NCBI RefSeq assembly: GCF_000949425.1
Contig: NZ_CP010976.1
Coordinates: 2,232,001-2,296,000, forward strand
Length of the DNA stretch: 64,000 nucleotides
DNA from: Paenibacillus sp. IHBB 10380
GTDB taxonomy: Bacteria; Bacillota; Bacilli; Paenibacillales; Paenibacillaceae
Direction: 5' to 3'
The first letter of the stretch is position 1, and the number at the start of each line of letters is the position of its first letter. Under the pieces are notes generated by a model. That model ran no database searches. It was not told the origin of the DNA and was given only the letters and a program-made list of their open reading frames with translations. Below are positions 44,803-54,837 of the stretch, piece by piece. Position numbers and translations under genes: made by a program.

Positions 44803-45778
44803 GAATAACCGCCTCCTCATAGAGCCAGCAAGCCACTTTTTGCTGATTGCCTACTTCTTGTAACTTCGGCTGTTTCGTCTGACAAATCGACATACAGTGC
44901 TCACAGCGATCATGGAAATAGCAAGATTCTTGTAAATCAAGCGGGTTCGGCACCTGCCCGGGGATAGAATATAACTCTTCTAATCGTTGATTAATGATAG
45001 GTTTAGATTTCAGAAGCCCCTTAGTATAGGGATGCTTGGGTCGTTCGAATAACTCTACAACCTCACCCTCTTCTACGATTTTTCCAGAATACATGACGAT
45101 CACGTAATCAGCCATTTCAGCAACGACACCCAGATCATGTGTAATGAGAAGAATAGACATATCGGAGTTTGCTTTAAAATCACGCAGCATATCGAGAATC
45201 TGAGCTTGTATCGTCACATCAAGCGCTGTGGTTGGTTCATCTGCGATCAATAGCTTAGGATTACAGGAAATCGAGATGGCGATCATAATCCGTTGCAACA
45301 TCCCTCCGCTGAGTTCATGGGGATAAGCTTCAGCAATTTGCTCTGCTCGGGAAATTCCCACCTGTTCTATTAATTCAATCGCCCGAGCACGCGCCGCCTT
45401 CTTATTCATCTTCAGATGGATAATCAGTGGCTCCATGATCTGCTCACCAATCTTCATAACTGGATTAAGCGAAGACATAGGTTCTTGAAAAATCATAGCG
45501 ATCTCATTCCCACGAATACTTCGCAGACTATTTTTATCCTGCTGGAGCAGATCTTCTCCACCGAAATCTATTTTTCCAGCGACAACCTTACCCCCTGGCT
45601 CCTCTACCAGTCCCATAATAGACATTGCGGTTACGCTTTTACCGCAACCTGATTCACCTACAATACATACTGTCTCTCCAGCGTGCACACGAAAGCTCAC
45701 ATCATCAACCGCTTTAACAGCACCTTCTTCAGTATAAAAATACGTACTGAGGTGATCGATATGAATTAATGGGTCCAT
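44795..45778 (-). CDS. oligopeptide ABC transporter ATP-binding protein (OppD-like)
   Basis: 327 residues. Walker A GESGCGKSV, signature LSGGMLQR, Walker B LLIADEPTTALDVT, H-loop LLITHDLGV, and the oligo_HPY end GQVPNPLDLQESCYFHDRCEHCMSIC. It forms a heterodimer with the OppF-like ATPase. The RBS AGGTGAT lies inside the spacer after the OppC-like gene. Membership of the five-gene operon is certain from spacing. Confidence 0.93.
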   Translation of the reverse strand: MDPLIHIDHLSTYFYTEEGAVKAVDDVSFRVHAGETVCIVGESGCGKSVTAMSIMGLVEEPGGKVVAGKIDFGGEDLLQQDKNSLRSIRGNEIAMIFQEPMSSLNPVMKIGEQIMEPLIIHLKMNKKAARARAIELIEQVGISRAEQIAEAYPHELSGGMLQRIMIAISISCNPKLLIADEPTTALDVTIQAQILDMLRDFKANSDMSILLITHDLGVVAEMADYVIVMYSGKIVEEGEVVELFERPKHPYTKGLLKSKPIINQRLEELYSIPGQVPNPLDLQESCYFHDRCEHCMSICQTKQPKLQEVGNQQKVACWLYEEAVIHA

Positions 45779-45792
45779 GAGATGTATATCAC

Positions 45793-46719
45793 CTACCTCT
45801 TCTGTTTAGGATCGAGTACGTCTCGAAGACCATCTCCGAATATGTTAATGGCAATAACCGTGGCAAATATCGAAAAACCTGGTGGTATCCACAGCCATGG
45901 ACGTTCTTGGAAATCAATCATATTGTTTGCGGCATCAATCATATTTCCCCATGTTGGCGTGGGAGGCATAACGCCAAGACCGAAAAAGCTAAGGACCGAT
46001 TCACTAAGAATTGCCCCCCCTATATTGAGGGTCGCAATAACGATTAATAACGGTACGATATTCGGTAGCAAATGATTGAACAGCTTACGACGGTCACGTA
46101 AACCAAGCACGATGGCAGCTTGCATAAATTCACGTTCACGAAGACTAAGCATCTGCCCCCTTACCATCCGTGCTAGACCGGGCCAACCCACGAAACTTAG
46201 CATCAGCATAACGATGTACATACGATAATCCGTTGGGATTTTCCATTCTGATAATAATGCACCGAATATGAACAGTAGCGGCAGGCTCGGAATGGTCAAC
46301 AATAGGTCTGCTATCCGCATAATAATCTGATCCACAATCCCCCGATAATATCCAGCTATAGCCCCAAGCAAAGAACCGATAAATACCGAGAGCATCATAG
46401 ATGCTAGACCTACAGTTAGAGATATTCGCCCAGCCTGTAACACACGTGTCAACACATCTCGCCCTAATGCATCTGTGCCAAGCCAATGTTTCAAATGAGG
46501 GGCTTTATTCATCATAGCCATATTGATTTTGTTATCTGTGTAAGGTGAGAATATCGGACCTATGAAACAAGCCACGAACATCATAATCACGACGACAAAA
46601 CCAGATACAGCCAGCTTATTCTTGAGTAACTTTCGTATCGATTGTCTGAACAATGAAGATTTCATGGATGAAGCTTTTGTCAGTTGGGATTTCATCATTT
46701 TATTATCGGTAGTTATCAT
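45793..46719 (-). CDS. oligopeptide ABC transporter permease (OppC-like)
   Basis: 308-residue inner-membrane protein with an N-terminal OppC_N segment (RQSIRKLLKNKLAVSGFVVVIMMFVACF) and about six TM helices. The coupling EAA-like loop reads MQAAIVLGLRDRRKLFNHLLPN. HWLGTDALGRDVLTRVLQAGRISL is a strong OppC/DppC hallmark. GGAGGAG precedes the ATG and overlaps the end of the OppB-like gene spacing. Confidence 0.93.
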   Translation of the reverse strand: MITTDNKMMKSQLTKASSMKSSLFRQSIRKLLKNKLAVSGFVVVIMMFVACFIGPIFSPYTDNKINMAMMNKAPHLKHWLGTDALGRDVLTRVLQAGRISLTVGLASMMLSVFIGSLLGAIAGYYRGIVDQIIMRIADLLLTIPSLPLLFIFGALLSEWKIPTDYRMYIVMLMLSFVGWPGLARMVRGQMLSLREREFMQAAIVLGLRDRRKLFNHLLPNIVPLLIVIATLNIGGAILSESVLSFFGLGVMPPTPTWGNMIDAANNMIDFQERPWLWIPPGFSIFATVIAINIFGDGLRDVLDPKQKR

Positions 46720-46731
46720 AGCTACTCCTCC

Positions 46732-47688
46732 TCACTGTAATCGGACACGCGGATCGGCTACATGGTACAGAATGTCCGATAATAGCGTTCCGAGGACGGT
46801 CAGAATAGCAATAAACATCGTGAATCCCATCAGCAATGGGTAGTCCCTTAATGCAAATGATTGCATATAGAGCTGTCCAATTCCTGGCCAATTAAATATT
46901 TTCTCTATAATAAGCGATCCTCCAAAGAGTGCTGGAAGCTCGAATCCAACCAGTGTAATAGCCGGCAGAAGCGCATTACGTAGCGCATGAGTGAATAGCA
47001 CCTTGCTTTCCTTAAGCCCTTTCGCCCGAGCTGTACGTATATAATCTTGTTTAATGACATCGATCATGTTACTGCGGAAGTACCGAGTCAATGAACCTAC
47101 GCCGAGCAGTGTCATGACAACAACTGGAAGTGTCATATGGTGAATGACTTCCTTCAGATAAGCTATACCTGTGGCGTTACTCCCGGTAGTAAGTATGCCG
47201 CCTGGAGGTAGCCATTTCAGATCAACTGCTAATATTTTAATGAGAAATAAACCAATAAAGAAAGATGGGATAGACATCGCAGCGAAGATGGCCACCATAA
47301 CCAATGTATCGAACCAAGAGTATTGCTTATAGGCAGAAATAACGCCCACAACAACGGCAATGACCCAAGTTAGAAAAGTGGATACCGCAGCTAACAAAAA
47401 TGAATTCCAAATATATTCGTTAAATAGCTGAAGAACCGGTTTTTGCTGTGCCAGCGAAAATCCAAAATCACCATGAAAGGCATTAGACATCCATAGTCCA
47501 TATCGCTCTAACAGAGGTTTATTCAACCCATAAATTTCTCTCAGCTCTGCTTTACGTTCAGGTGTTAACTTAATATTTCCACTAATGAAGTCACCTGGTG
47601 TCATGGCATAAAGACAAAATATGAGTAAAGAAGCAGCAAACAAAATAACGAACATATACATCAATCTTTTCGATAAATAAGTGCTCAT
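46732..47688 (-). CDS. oligopeptide ABC transporter permease (OppB-like)
   Basis: 318-residue inner-membrane protein with six TM helices. ARAKGLKESKVLFTHALRNALLPAITLVG is the EAA coupling motif, and VEKIFNWPGIGQL-like IIEKIFNWPGIGQLY is conserved in OppB/DppB. The signature MTPGDFISGN near residue 29 also fits. AAGGAG lies eight bases before the ATG. It forms the channel with the OppC-like protein. Confidence 0.93.
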   Translation of the reverse strand: MSTYLSKRLMYMFVILFAASLLIFCLYAMTPGDFISGNIKLTPERKAELREIYGLNKPLLERYGLWMSNAFHGDFGFSLAQQKPVLQLFNEYIWNSFLLAAVSTFLTWVIAVVVGVISAYKQYSWFDTLVMVAIFAAMSIPSFFIGLFLIKILAVDLKWLPPGGILTTGSNATGIAYLKEVIHHMTLPVVVMTLLGVGSLTRYFRSNMIDVIKQDYIRTARAKGLKESKVLFTHALRNALLPAITLVGFELPALFGGSLIIEKIFNWPGIGQLYMQSFALRDYPLLMGFTMFIAILTVLGTLLSDILYHVADPRVRLQ

Positions 47689-47742
47689 GATCGACTCCTT
47701 ATGATGGTATCCCCTGCCATAAAGACAAGGGATACCTATTTT

Positions 47743-49485
47743 CTACTTTAGAGACCATTTGGGTAGGCTGCCCGCAAGTCCAATGAAGGGACTTACAGTG
47801 ACATTCTCAATCCGGCCATTGTATGCATACACGGTTTTCTTATAATTTGTAAAAATAACCGGTAGCTCATCATTTAGGAGTTGGTATATTTCTTTGTACA
47901 CTTTTTTACGGTCCTCGATATCTGTCGTAGCCAATCCTTTGTCATATAACTCTTTGAATTTAGGGTTGTTATAGCCTTTAATTTCTCCGTCAATGAATTG
48001 AAGGAGACCATCCGATGGATCAGTAAGCATTGGAGTAGAGAATGATACGAGGTCGTAGTCCCCACCTTCAACTTTGGATACTAGAGAGTTAAAGTCTGCG
48101 AATACTTCGGGTTCAAACTTTATGCCTATCGCTTCGAAATTCTCCTTCGCTACAGCGATAAATATATCCGTATTCTTACTCTTGGAACCTAGGAAGTGAA
48201 TGGATAAAGGTGTACCATTCTTCTCACGAATGCCTCCTGCTCCAACGACCCAACCTGCTCCATCAAGCAGCTCCTTTGCTTTCTCAGGATCATAGTTGTA
48301 TGGATTAATGCCTTCTTCCGTGTAGGACCAAGATATCGGGGAAGCCGGAATATTCGCAATGGAACCTGCACCTTGGTTAGCGTCCACAAAAATACTTTGG
48401 CGATCAAGACCATATGTAATAGCCTGCCTAACCGCTTTATCCTTAAGCTGTTCATGTTCTAAGTTTGCTTGTAAATACCCGTATGAGCTTGGTGTATATG
48501 GAATAACATTGACAAATCCTAGTCCCTTTAACTTGTCGATATTTTCTTGGGTGGCACTGAATGAGGCATAATCAACTTCCCCAGTCTCAACGAACTGCCA
48601 AACGTCACCCTCCGTCGTTTTATATATGAAGTGTTCAGTTGCGGGCTTTCCTTTGTAATAATATTCATTAGCTACGAACCGAACCTCTTGACCTGGAATA
48701 AACTTCTCTAGCTTATAAGGACCGTTACCTACAGGCTTCTCGTGAAGCTTCTTGATGTAATCTAACTGACCGAATTGATAATCCTTACCATAATAAGCTT
48801 TAGACAACACATTTGAACCAAGCGTCACTAAGGCCGTGGCATTGGGCTTCTCTAACGTAACCGAAAGGGTCTGTGGGTCTATAATTTTAATGCCTTCAAT
48901 TGTTGTAGCTTTGCCCTCTTTATAGTCTGCTCCGCCTGCAACATGTAAAGTGAGCACCTGAGAATCTCCGTCATACGCCTTATCGTGTAGAATCGTCCAA
49001 GTAAAAGCTACATCATCTGCCGTTAGTGGAGATCCATCACTGAATTTCAAGTCACTTCTGAGGTGGAAAGTATAGGTGAGTGCATCCTCTGATACATCCC
49101 AACTCTCTGCAAGATCAGGAACGGGAAGACCCTTATCGTCCACATTAACAAGAGATGCATAGAGTAAGGAGGATACATTTCCGTCATACCCACTTTGTTG
49201 AAAATAAGGCGTGAATGCGCCACTGGGGTCCGTTAGTCCAACAATAATGGTATCGGTACGTTTTTGTGCTACAGCAGGAAGTTTCGATAAGTCTGTCGCT
49301 GTGAAAGGTTCGGTCAGCCCTCCAGTAGAAGTTGCAGGCGTATCCGTACTATTATTAACCGCTGTTGTCGTTGCTGACTTATTGTTGCTTGTAGAGTTGC
49401 TACTGCTATCTTTATTCGAACAAGCAGTCACCAACATTGAACTAACAATAAACAACGACGTTAATAAATAAATTCCTTTTTTCAT
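47743..49485 (-). CDS. peptide-binding lipoprotein (OppA/DppE family, SBP_bac_5)
   Basis: 580-residue extracytoplasmic solute-binding protein. The lipobox LVTAC puts the lipidated Cys at residue 22, followed by a Ser/Asn/Thr-rich linker. The family signature appears in LAESWDVSEDALTYTFHLRSDLKFSDGSPLTADDVAFTW, and NGPYKLEKFIPGQEVRFVANEYYYKG follows. It captures peptides (or nickel-type ligands) for the permease pair. First gene of the operon, with a consensus promoter upstream at 49577-49605 and an ArsR-like regulator gene beyond. Confidence 0.93.
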   Translation of the reverse strand: MKKGIYLLTSLFIVSSMLVTACSNKDSSSNSTSNNKSATTTAVNNSTDTPATSTGGLTEPFTATDLSKLPAVAQKRTDTIIVGLTDPSGAFTPYFQQSGYDGNVSSLLYASLVNVDDKGLPVPDLAESWDVSEDALTYTFHLRSDLKFSDGSPLTADDVAFTWTILHDKAYDGDSQVLTLHVAGGADYKEGKATTIEGIKIIDPQTLSVTLEKPNATALVTLGSNVLSKAYYGKDYQFGQLDYIKKLHEKPVGNGPYKLEKFIPGQEVRFVANEYYYKGKPATEHFIYKTTEGDVWQFVETGEVDYASFSATQENIDKLKGLGFVNVIPYTPSSYGYLQANLEHEQLKDKAVRQAITYGLDRQSIFVDANQGAGSIANIPASPISWSYTEEGINPYNYDPEKAKELLDGAGWVVGAGGIREKNGTPLSIHFLGSKSKNTDIFIAVAKENFEAIGIKFEPEVFADFNSLVSKVEGGDYDLVSFSTPMLTDPSDGLLQFIDGEIKGYNNPKFKELYDKGLATTDIEDRKKVYKEIYQLLNDELPVIFTNYKKTVYAYNGRIENVTVSPFIGLAGSLPKWSLK

Positions 49486-49576
49486 GGTTTCATCCCCGTA
49501 TCCCTCTAATTTTTGGAACTATTTCTTTAAACTATAATTCCGATCAGTTAAGTGTGAATAACGACCGATAAGGTAT

Positions 49577-49605
49577 ATTATAGAAAGCAAATGAAGTTCT
49601 GTAAA
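49577..49605 (-). promoter_or_regulatory. promoter of the peptide ABC operon
   Basis: On the minus strand TTTACA (49600-49605), 17-base spacer, TATAAT (49577-49582), about 90 bases before the SBP start. Confidence 0.75.
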
Positions 49606-49656
49606 GGGAGAACTTGTAATTATTTCTCTACACAGAGAAATATATGATATTTAACC

Positions 49657-49698
49657 GAAAAAAGAGCCCTATTCACTCCTATAGAGTGCGCATGGCTC
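49657..49698 (-). terminator. terminator of the ArsR-like regulator gene
   Basis: GAGCC/GGCTC and CACTC/GAGTG stems followed by TTTTTTC on the minus strand. Confidence 0.75.
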
Positions 49699-49719
49699 AA
49701 TGTTTACTATAATTTATTG

Positions 49720-50634
49720 TTAGGTCTGTAAATAATCAAAAATCTGGTTATTCATATGACGTATACCTTCCAGTCGTAGACTGTAATCCGTTACATTCTC
49801 CCCTTCGATATACGCATGGAGTAAACCCGAACAACGAAGATTAAAAATATGATCATGAACAATGCCTTTAGATATCCCCGCATTTTTCACAATTTCGGTA
49901 AAGGTTTTGCGCTCACCATGAAGTGATTGCAATATCTTCAACCTACTCTTTTCCCCTAAACTTCGGATCGCTCGATACATATAGGGGGAAATATCATTCT
50001 CATCCCCAAGTGATATTCTGGATGCATAATGACATAATGTTAATTTCCCATAAAAGTACACGATATTCGCAGGTTGAAAATGATACTGGGGTACTAACAC
50101 CAGTGTCTCTAATCCTTCTACAGGGACAAAATAGAAACCATTTGTTGTTGTATTCACAAACTCCGACAAATTATTTGGACTTTGTGCTAATTCAATCTTT
50201 TTATCATTGGCGTGCTTGTGTAGTGCATCCATCATGGTAGGTTTACATCGACTGAAATACTGAAGATTCCATTCGGATAGAAGAAAAATGATTCGGTTAC
50301 GATAATCATTCATATGACTCGGAAACGTCTTCACATAATCAGAAAGAGATTCATAGATCTCACCTACTGAGAGTCCCTCAATCCATTTTAGAACACTTTC
50401 TATACTCTCTTTGTGTGGACACAAATGAATAAGCAAGTATATCATTTTCCAATCGTTATTTAATTCCGTTTCCTCCAGCTGAGAGGAAAGTTTAGCACTC
50501 AACTGACTCTCCGTTTCCTTTGCCCATGCTGAGCCTAAGTCAATTTTTTTATAAGATTTTTTACAAATAAACGTATGTAGGCTGTTCATCAACTCGTGAA
50601 TAGGATTAAATTGTACCTCCACATGGTATGTCAT
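49720..50634 (-). CDS. ArsR-like winged-helix regulator with long N-terminal domain
   Basis: 304 residues, much longer than classical ArsR proteins. The C-terminal winged helix (about 225-300) reads IRSLGEKSRLKILQSLHGERKTFTEIVKNAGISKGIVHDHIFNLRCSGLLHAYIEG. The N-terminal 220 residues are helical then beta-rich, of the kind found in Bacillota ArsR-like proteins that sense unknown ligands; no metal-binding Cys pair is evident. It is transcribed toward the peptide ABC operon but ends in its own terminator. Control of that operon is inference from position. Confidence 0.8.
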   Translation of the reverse strand: MTYHVEVQFNPIHELMNSLHTFICKKSYKKIDLGSAWAKETESQLSAKLSSQLEETELNNDWKMIYLLIHLCPHKESIESVLKWIEGLSVGEIYESLSDYVKTFPSHMNDYRNRIIFLLSEWNLQYFSRCKPTMMDALHKHANDKKIELAQSPNNLSEFVNTTTNGFYFVPVEGLETLVLVPQYHFQPANIVYFYGKLTLCHYASRISLGDENDISPYMYRAIRSLGEKSRLKILQSLHGERKTFTEIVKNAGISKGIVHDHIFNLRCSGLLHAYIEGENVTDYSLRLEGIRHMNNQIFDYLQT

Positions 50635-50732
50635 AGTACACCTCCTGATGTAATCTTTAATATAGTCCGTTACAGCGTTAGTGTCTTAATATTATGGTAT
50701 ACAATAGGAAGTGTGCAAGTTCTTCCGTAACA

Positions 50733-50773
50733 AAAAGACAGGCCGCTTCATCAGCGTCAGCCTGTCTTTCTTC
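50733..50773. terminator. terminator of the aldo/keto reductase gene
   Basis: AAAGACAGGC, 16-base loop, GCCTGTCTTT with A/T tails on both sides. Confidence 0.85.
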
Positions 50774-50796
50774 ACTTTGTTAATGACTTTCTGTAG

Positions 50797-51639
50797 TTAG
50801 AAATTAAAATTATCAGGGTCTGAACCCACCCGTGTATTATCATTCAATGCATCAATTCGTTTCATATCTTCCGGTGAAAGCTCGAAATCAAAAATATTTG
50901 CGTTCTCAATGATTCGCTCTTCTTTAACGGATTTCGGAATCGTTATGAATCCATTCTGTATGTCCCAACGAAGAATAACCTGAGCAACAGATCTACCCTG
51001 TTTGTTGGCAATCTCCATAAGCACAGGATGATCTAGCAATTTACCCTGCATGAGTGGAGACCAAGCTTCTAGCTGGATACCCTTTTCTTTGCAAAAAGAA
51101 CGTAACTCAAGCTGAGCTAGACGAGGATGATATTCAACCTGATTCACCATAGGTACAATGACAGCTTCTTGTAATAGGTCCTCTAGATGGTGGACATGGA
51201 AGTTACTAACGCCAATCGCACGTACACGTTTGTCATTATATAATTTCTCAATGGCTCTCCATGTATCTTTGTACTTTGCTTTAACAGGCCAATGAATAAG
51301 ATATAAGTCAAGATATTCTAAGCCCAATTTATTCAACGTGAGATCAAAAGCAGCCAGTGTGGATTCATAACCTTGATCACCATTCCATACTTTAGAGGTA
51401 ACAAAAATGTCTTCGCGCGTTAGACCCGCCTCTTGAATTCCTTCAAGAATACCTTGACCTACGCCTTCTTCATTTTTGTAGATCGCAGCCGTATCTATGC
51501 TACGATATCCATGTTTAATGGCATTCTTGACTGCATGTACAACTTCAGTACCATCCTCAACTTTAAATACACCTAATCCAAACCAAGGCATCTTCACTCC
51601 ATTGTGAAGCGTGGTAGTATCCTGTAAGCTTTTTACCAT
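50797..51639 (-). CDS. aldo/keto reductase (YvgN-like glyoxal/methylglyoxal reductase)
   Basis: 280 residues from ATG 51639, with TTGGAGG nine bases upstream. NADPH-dependent carbonyl reductase; the tetrad Asp-Tyr-Lys-His is seen in [17 protein letters not shown] and LYLIHWP. The whole protein closely follows B. subtilis YvgN in my recollection ([33 protein letters not shown]; [33 protein letters not shown]). It detoxifies glyoxal and methylglyoxal. Monocistronic, with its own terminator. Confidence 0.92.
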   Translation of the reverse strand: MVKSLQDTTTLHNGVKMPWFGLGVFKVEDGTEVVHAVKNAIKHGYRSIDTAAIYKNEEGVGQGILEGIQEAGLTREDIFVTSKVWNGDQGYESTLAAFDLTLNKLGLEYLDLYLIHWPVKAKYKDTWRAIEKLYNDKRVRAIGVSNFHVHHLEDLLQEAVIVPMVNQVEYHPRLAQLELRSFCKEKGIQLEAWSPLMQGKLLDHPVLMEIANKQGRSVAQVILRWDIQNGFITIPKSVKEERIIENANIFDFELSPEDMKRIDALNDNTRVGSDPDNFNF

Positions 51640-51770
51640 TATATAAGTCCTCCAATTCAAAAGTATATATATATTATTACACATAAATCTCGAATAAGAC
51701 TCATTATTCGAATTATTTATTATATTAAAGCAACCCCTATCTATTCATCATGAAATGATCCATTAAGTTC

Positions 51771-52676
51771 TTATACTTTCATACCCTTTATTATTTGAAT
51801 CATTTGTCCTGTTGCTTTCTTTGATTCAGGAAATGAAAACAACGGCCAAACATGTAACATGGAGGGATATTCATAATAGTTTATATTAATCCCTTGTTCA
51901 TCTGCCATAGCTTTAAATTTTCTAGCATCAGGATTTGTTATGTCATGTGTTCCTGTGAATAGACTTATGTTACCAAGCCCATCAAAACTCCCATATATGG
52001 GGCTGACCAGATAGTGTTTTGATCCATTGCCTCCTCCATACCACTTGCCAATATCAAAGAGCGCAGGTACCGCTGCTATGGGATCATATTTTTCTACTGC
52101 CTGTATTTCAGGATTGCTAAACGATAAATCTAACGCCGGCGATATGAGAATGATATTCCCTGGCTGCGATAAATTCTTTTCTTTTAAAAGCTGTGCTAAA
52201 GCAAAACTTATTCCTCCTCCTGCTGAGTCTCCCATAAATACCACATCTTCAGGTTTTACTTCTGAGATCATTTGTTGATAAATAGGCACCATCATGTCAA
52301 AAACGTCTTGATATTGATATTTCGGTGCTAGGGGATAAATAGGTACCGTTATTGTACATTGCAAAGCATCTACTAATCTGCTAAGAAAATCCCAATGAAG
52401 GCTCATAATCGTATAAACATAACCTCCTCCGTGAAGATAAAGAATGTGTTTATTACCTATACCATCTAAGGGTTTTATTACATAATAGTAATGACCATTC
52501 ACTTCATTTTCACTAATATTAAATCTTTTTTTCATTTGTTTCGGAGGTTCACAACTGTCTGACAATTGCTTTTTCTCTATCCTCTTTCTTAAGTCATCAC
52601 CCGTTAATTTCCACATCTTATTTAGTCTGATCATTCGCAATAAAACTTTGACAAACTTGCTTTGAAAGCTTTCCAT
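51771..52676 (-). CDS. HSL-family alpha/beta hydrolase (esterase)
   Basis: 301 residues. Oxyanion motif YLHGGGYVY, nucleophile elbow GDSAGGG, acid in FTGTHDITNPDARK and His in PSMLHVWPLF. It has no signal peptide. It is a diverged relative of the esterase at 15-965 (same family, low similarity outside motifs). It lies 22 bp downstream of a PadR gene on the same strand, so it is likely under PadR control. The substrate is unknown. Confidence 0.88.
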   Translation of the reverse strand: MESFQSKFVKVLLRMIRLNKMWKLTGDDLRKRIEKKQLSDSCEPPKQMKKRFNISENEVNGHYYYVIKPLDGIGNKHILYLHGGGYVYTIMSLHWDFLSRLVDALQCTITVPIYPLAPKYQYQDVFDMMVPIYQQMISEVKPEDVVFMGDSAGGGISFALAQLLKEKNLSQPGNIILISPALDLSFSNPEIQAVEKYDPIAAVPALFDIGKWYGGGNGSKHYLVSPIYGSFDGLGNISLFTGTHDITNPDARKFKAMADEQGININYYEYPSMLHVWPLFSFPESKKATGQMIQIIKGMKV

Positions 52677-52698
52677 AGGTCACCTTGTTCCTAATATG

Positions 52699-53262
52699 TT
52701 ATTTAGTCTCCGTGCGTAAAACGATTCGTTCACGGAGACGCTGTGCCCAAGCGACTTCGAGCTGCATTTGCTCTATACGGACATTCATGAGGTCATGTGT
52801 TGTCTCATAGAATTGCATGCCGGGTATTCCTTTAGCTGGTTCGGGATTATTTTCAAAATTGTTTACCTGATTAAGAAGTTTCCGAATGGATGTGTGGCAG
52901 TACTCCAGATAATGGTTTACCAAGTAGAGTTGGTCTTCTGGACGTAAAAACTCTAGATGCGCAGACTTGATGTGGAAAATCTTCTGATACGTACCGGGAT
53001 TAGAAATCGTATCCATCATAAGCTGAAAGAAGCGCTCACGTCCTTTAGCTGTGATTGCGAAAGTACGAGAAGGACGATCTGTTGGGAAAGGAACATTAAC
53101 TGGATCAGCATCTGTAATAAGCCCTGTTTTTTCTAACTTGGTCAACAGAGTTGAAAGAGTTCCTCTACTAATATTCTCCCAAGGGCTAATGATCTTGGCA
53201 ATCAGATATGCATGTAACGGGAAATGCATCAAAAGAGATAGAACAAAAAGTTCATACATCAT
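52699..53262 (-). CDS. PadR-family transcriptional regulator
   Basis: 188 residues from ATG 53262, with GGGAGG seven bases upstream; ATG 53268 would overlap it. The PadR winged helix is seen in YELFVLSLLMHFPLHAYLIAKIISPWENISRGTLSTLLTKLEKTGLI, followed by RTFAITAKGRERF. A long C-terminal helical part matches the larger Vir-PadR class, which binds as a dimer. It is co-transcribed with the esterase gene downstream, and autoregulation is expected. Confidence 0.87.
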   Translation of the reverse strand: MMYELFVLSLLMHFPLHAYLIAKIISPWENISRGTLSTLLTKLEKTGLITDADPVNVPFPTDRPSRTFAITAKGRERFFQLMMDTISNPGTYQKIFHIKSAHLEFLRPEDQLYLVNHYLEYCHTSIRKLLNQVNNFENNPEPAKGIPGMQFYETTHDLMNVRIEQMQLEVAWAQRLRERIVLRTETK

Positions 53263-53484
53263 AATCATTCCTCCCTAGAAAAGGATCTTCTAGCATATTA
53301 GTTTTAATAAAACGGTTTTATAAAAACTATATATAATAACGATTCTAACGTCAAGTTTTGTCGTATCAGTGACCTTTGAAGGGATTCCCGTGCTAACGCT
53401 CGTTCTAGTGAATCAATATACCGAACCATGTGATACTCATGTATAATATTATCCATAATAGAATGTATAAAGGAGCAACATATA

Positions 53485-54339
53485 ATGACTTCAATAATCT
53501 CGAAACAGTGGTTACTTGCTCGCTTGTACGAACCAGATCTTGTCATTGTAGATTGTAGATTTATGATGGGACAGCCTGATGCAGGAAGCACGGCATATGA
53601 AGAAGAGCATATCCCAGGTGCTGTTTATATGGACTTGGAAAAGGATCTATCAGCACAAGTAACAGAACACGGAGGTAGACACCCCCTACCTGATCCAGAT
53701 CGCTTAGTGAAGCGTCTCGAACAATTAGGAATATCCAATGAAGTACGCATCGTTGCCTATGATGATCAAGGCGGCGCCATGGCTTCAAGATTATGGTGGC
53801 TAATGAGATATCTAGGTCATGCTGATATATATATCTTGAACGAAGGATTCTCAGACTGGAAAAATTCAGGTTACCCTGTCAAGACAGATCAGCCTATTCG
53901 TATACCTCAATCCTACATTCCTGAAATAAAATCTGACATGTTAATAGATGTTGAAGGTGTGCGACAATCATCTATTCAACGTAACTCTATTCTATTAGAT
54001 TCCAGAGAACCTGCACGCTATCTTGGACTAGAGGAACCTATTGATTCCGTTGCTGGCCACATTCCAGGAGCCATAAATAAGTTCTGGAAAGAGCTCAAAG
54101 ACGAACAAGGCCTTTGGAAAAAAGGTGCTCTACTAAACCAACATTTCGAAGACATTCCTCGTGACCAAGAAATCATAGTCTACTGTGGCTCAGGCGTAAC
54201 CGCCTGCCCGAACATCCTTGGGCTCTATGAAGCGGGTTACAACCAAGTGAAGCTGTATGGGGGAAGTTGGAGTGATTGGATTAGTTATGAGGGGAATGCG
54301 GTGGCTATAGGTAATGAGGAAGCGCCCAAAGACGTATAG
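53485..54339 (+). CDS. sulfurtransferase, two-domain rhodanese (MST-like)
   Basis: 284 residues with an N-terminal inactive rhodanese domain (about 10-130) and a C-terminal catalytic one (about 150-270). The active loop is CGSGVTAC with Cys234; CGSGVT is the 3-mercaptopyruvate sulfurtransferase type rather than the thiosulfate CRKGVT. It moves sulfane sulfur to acceptors. AAGGAG precedes the ATG. The last 15 residues (NAVAIGNEEAPKDV) follow SWSDWISYE; a second copy of that tail with a different ending lies 570 bp downstream. It has a terminator at 54359-54398. Confidence 0.92.
   Translation: MTSIISKQWLLARLYEPDLVIVDCRFMMGQPDAGSTAYEEEHIPGAVYMDLEKDLSAQVTEHGGRHPLPDPDRLVKRLEQLGISNEVRIVAYDDQGGAMASRLWWLMRYLGHADIYILNEGFSDWKNSGYPVKTDQPIRIPQSYIPEIKSDMLIDVEGVRQSSIQRNSILLDSREPARYLGLEEPIDSVAGHIPGAINKFWKELKDEQGLWKKGALLNQHFEDIPRDQEIIVYCGSGVTACPNILGLYEAGYNQVKLYGGSWSDWISYEGNAVAIGNEEAPKDV
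54268..54291 (+). repeat. rhodanese-tail repeat, copy 1 (inside the intact gene)
   Basis: Codes SWSDWISYE in the intact gene. The core TGGAGTGATTGGATTAGTTA recurs at 54844 and its first 15 bases at 58407. Confidence 0.85.
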
Positions 54340-54358
54340 CAGTGTATCGATGTTGAAT

Positions 54359-54398
54359 ACATCGCCATGTGGCTTATCTGCCCCGGCGATGTGTTTTT
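54359..54398 (+). terminator. terminator of the intact rhodanese gene
   Basis: ACATCGCC, 18-base loop, GGCGATGT and a five-T tail. Confidence 0.8.
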
Positions 54399-54582
54399 CT
54401 ATGTTCGGAGTCAACATCGAGTCAACAACACAACCCTGTAAGTACTTACCGAGCTGGTTGAACCAGCCCAAATAGCAATCATCTCCGTGTATACAAAAGA
54501 AGGTCGGGTAAGCCCACCTGCAAGGTGTGCCCCCGGCCCCCATGATAATTAAGTCAACAACGATATCCATCTGGCATTTGAT

Positions 54583-54815
54583 TCAACGGTAGATCAACCG
54601 AATGTCTAACGCAATGAATCCCAATCTCCTATAGACGCAATATTTCAATCTATCCATCCAGCCACTTGCAGCAACCTGATGAATACGACTGCTACCTGTG
54701 CTCGTGTCGTTGCACCTTTCGGATCGAACGTATCCGCACCTGTCCCTGTCATGATTTTAAGCTTGATCATTAGGCGAACGTTCTCCAAAAAGGCTGCGTC
54801 TATTTTGGAGTTAAT
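54583..54815 (-). pseudogene. remnant of an S-layer-homology domain gene
   Basis: Minus-strand frame without a start carries IMTGTGADTFDPKGATTRAQ then VAVVFIRLLQVAGW, a textbook SLH-domain end, preceded by a degraded INSKIDAAFLENVRLMIKLK. The reading ends at a stop at 54583. There is no upstream coding part, so it is the C-terminal fragment of a lost surface protein. It sits inside the interval between rhodanese-tail copies 1 and 2. Confidence 0.7.
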
Positions 54816-54837
54816 TTGTCTAGCAGTCGAGGAGACT

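Noticed and set aside
54190..54570. 126-codon minus-strand ORF over the rhodanese 3' end
   Set aside because: Half of it is antisense to the intact rhodanese gene and it crosses that gene's terminator; no motif seen.
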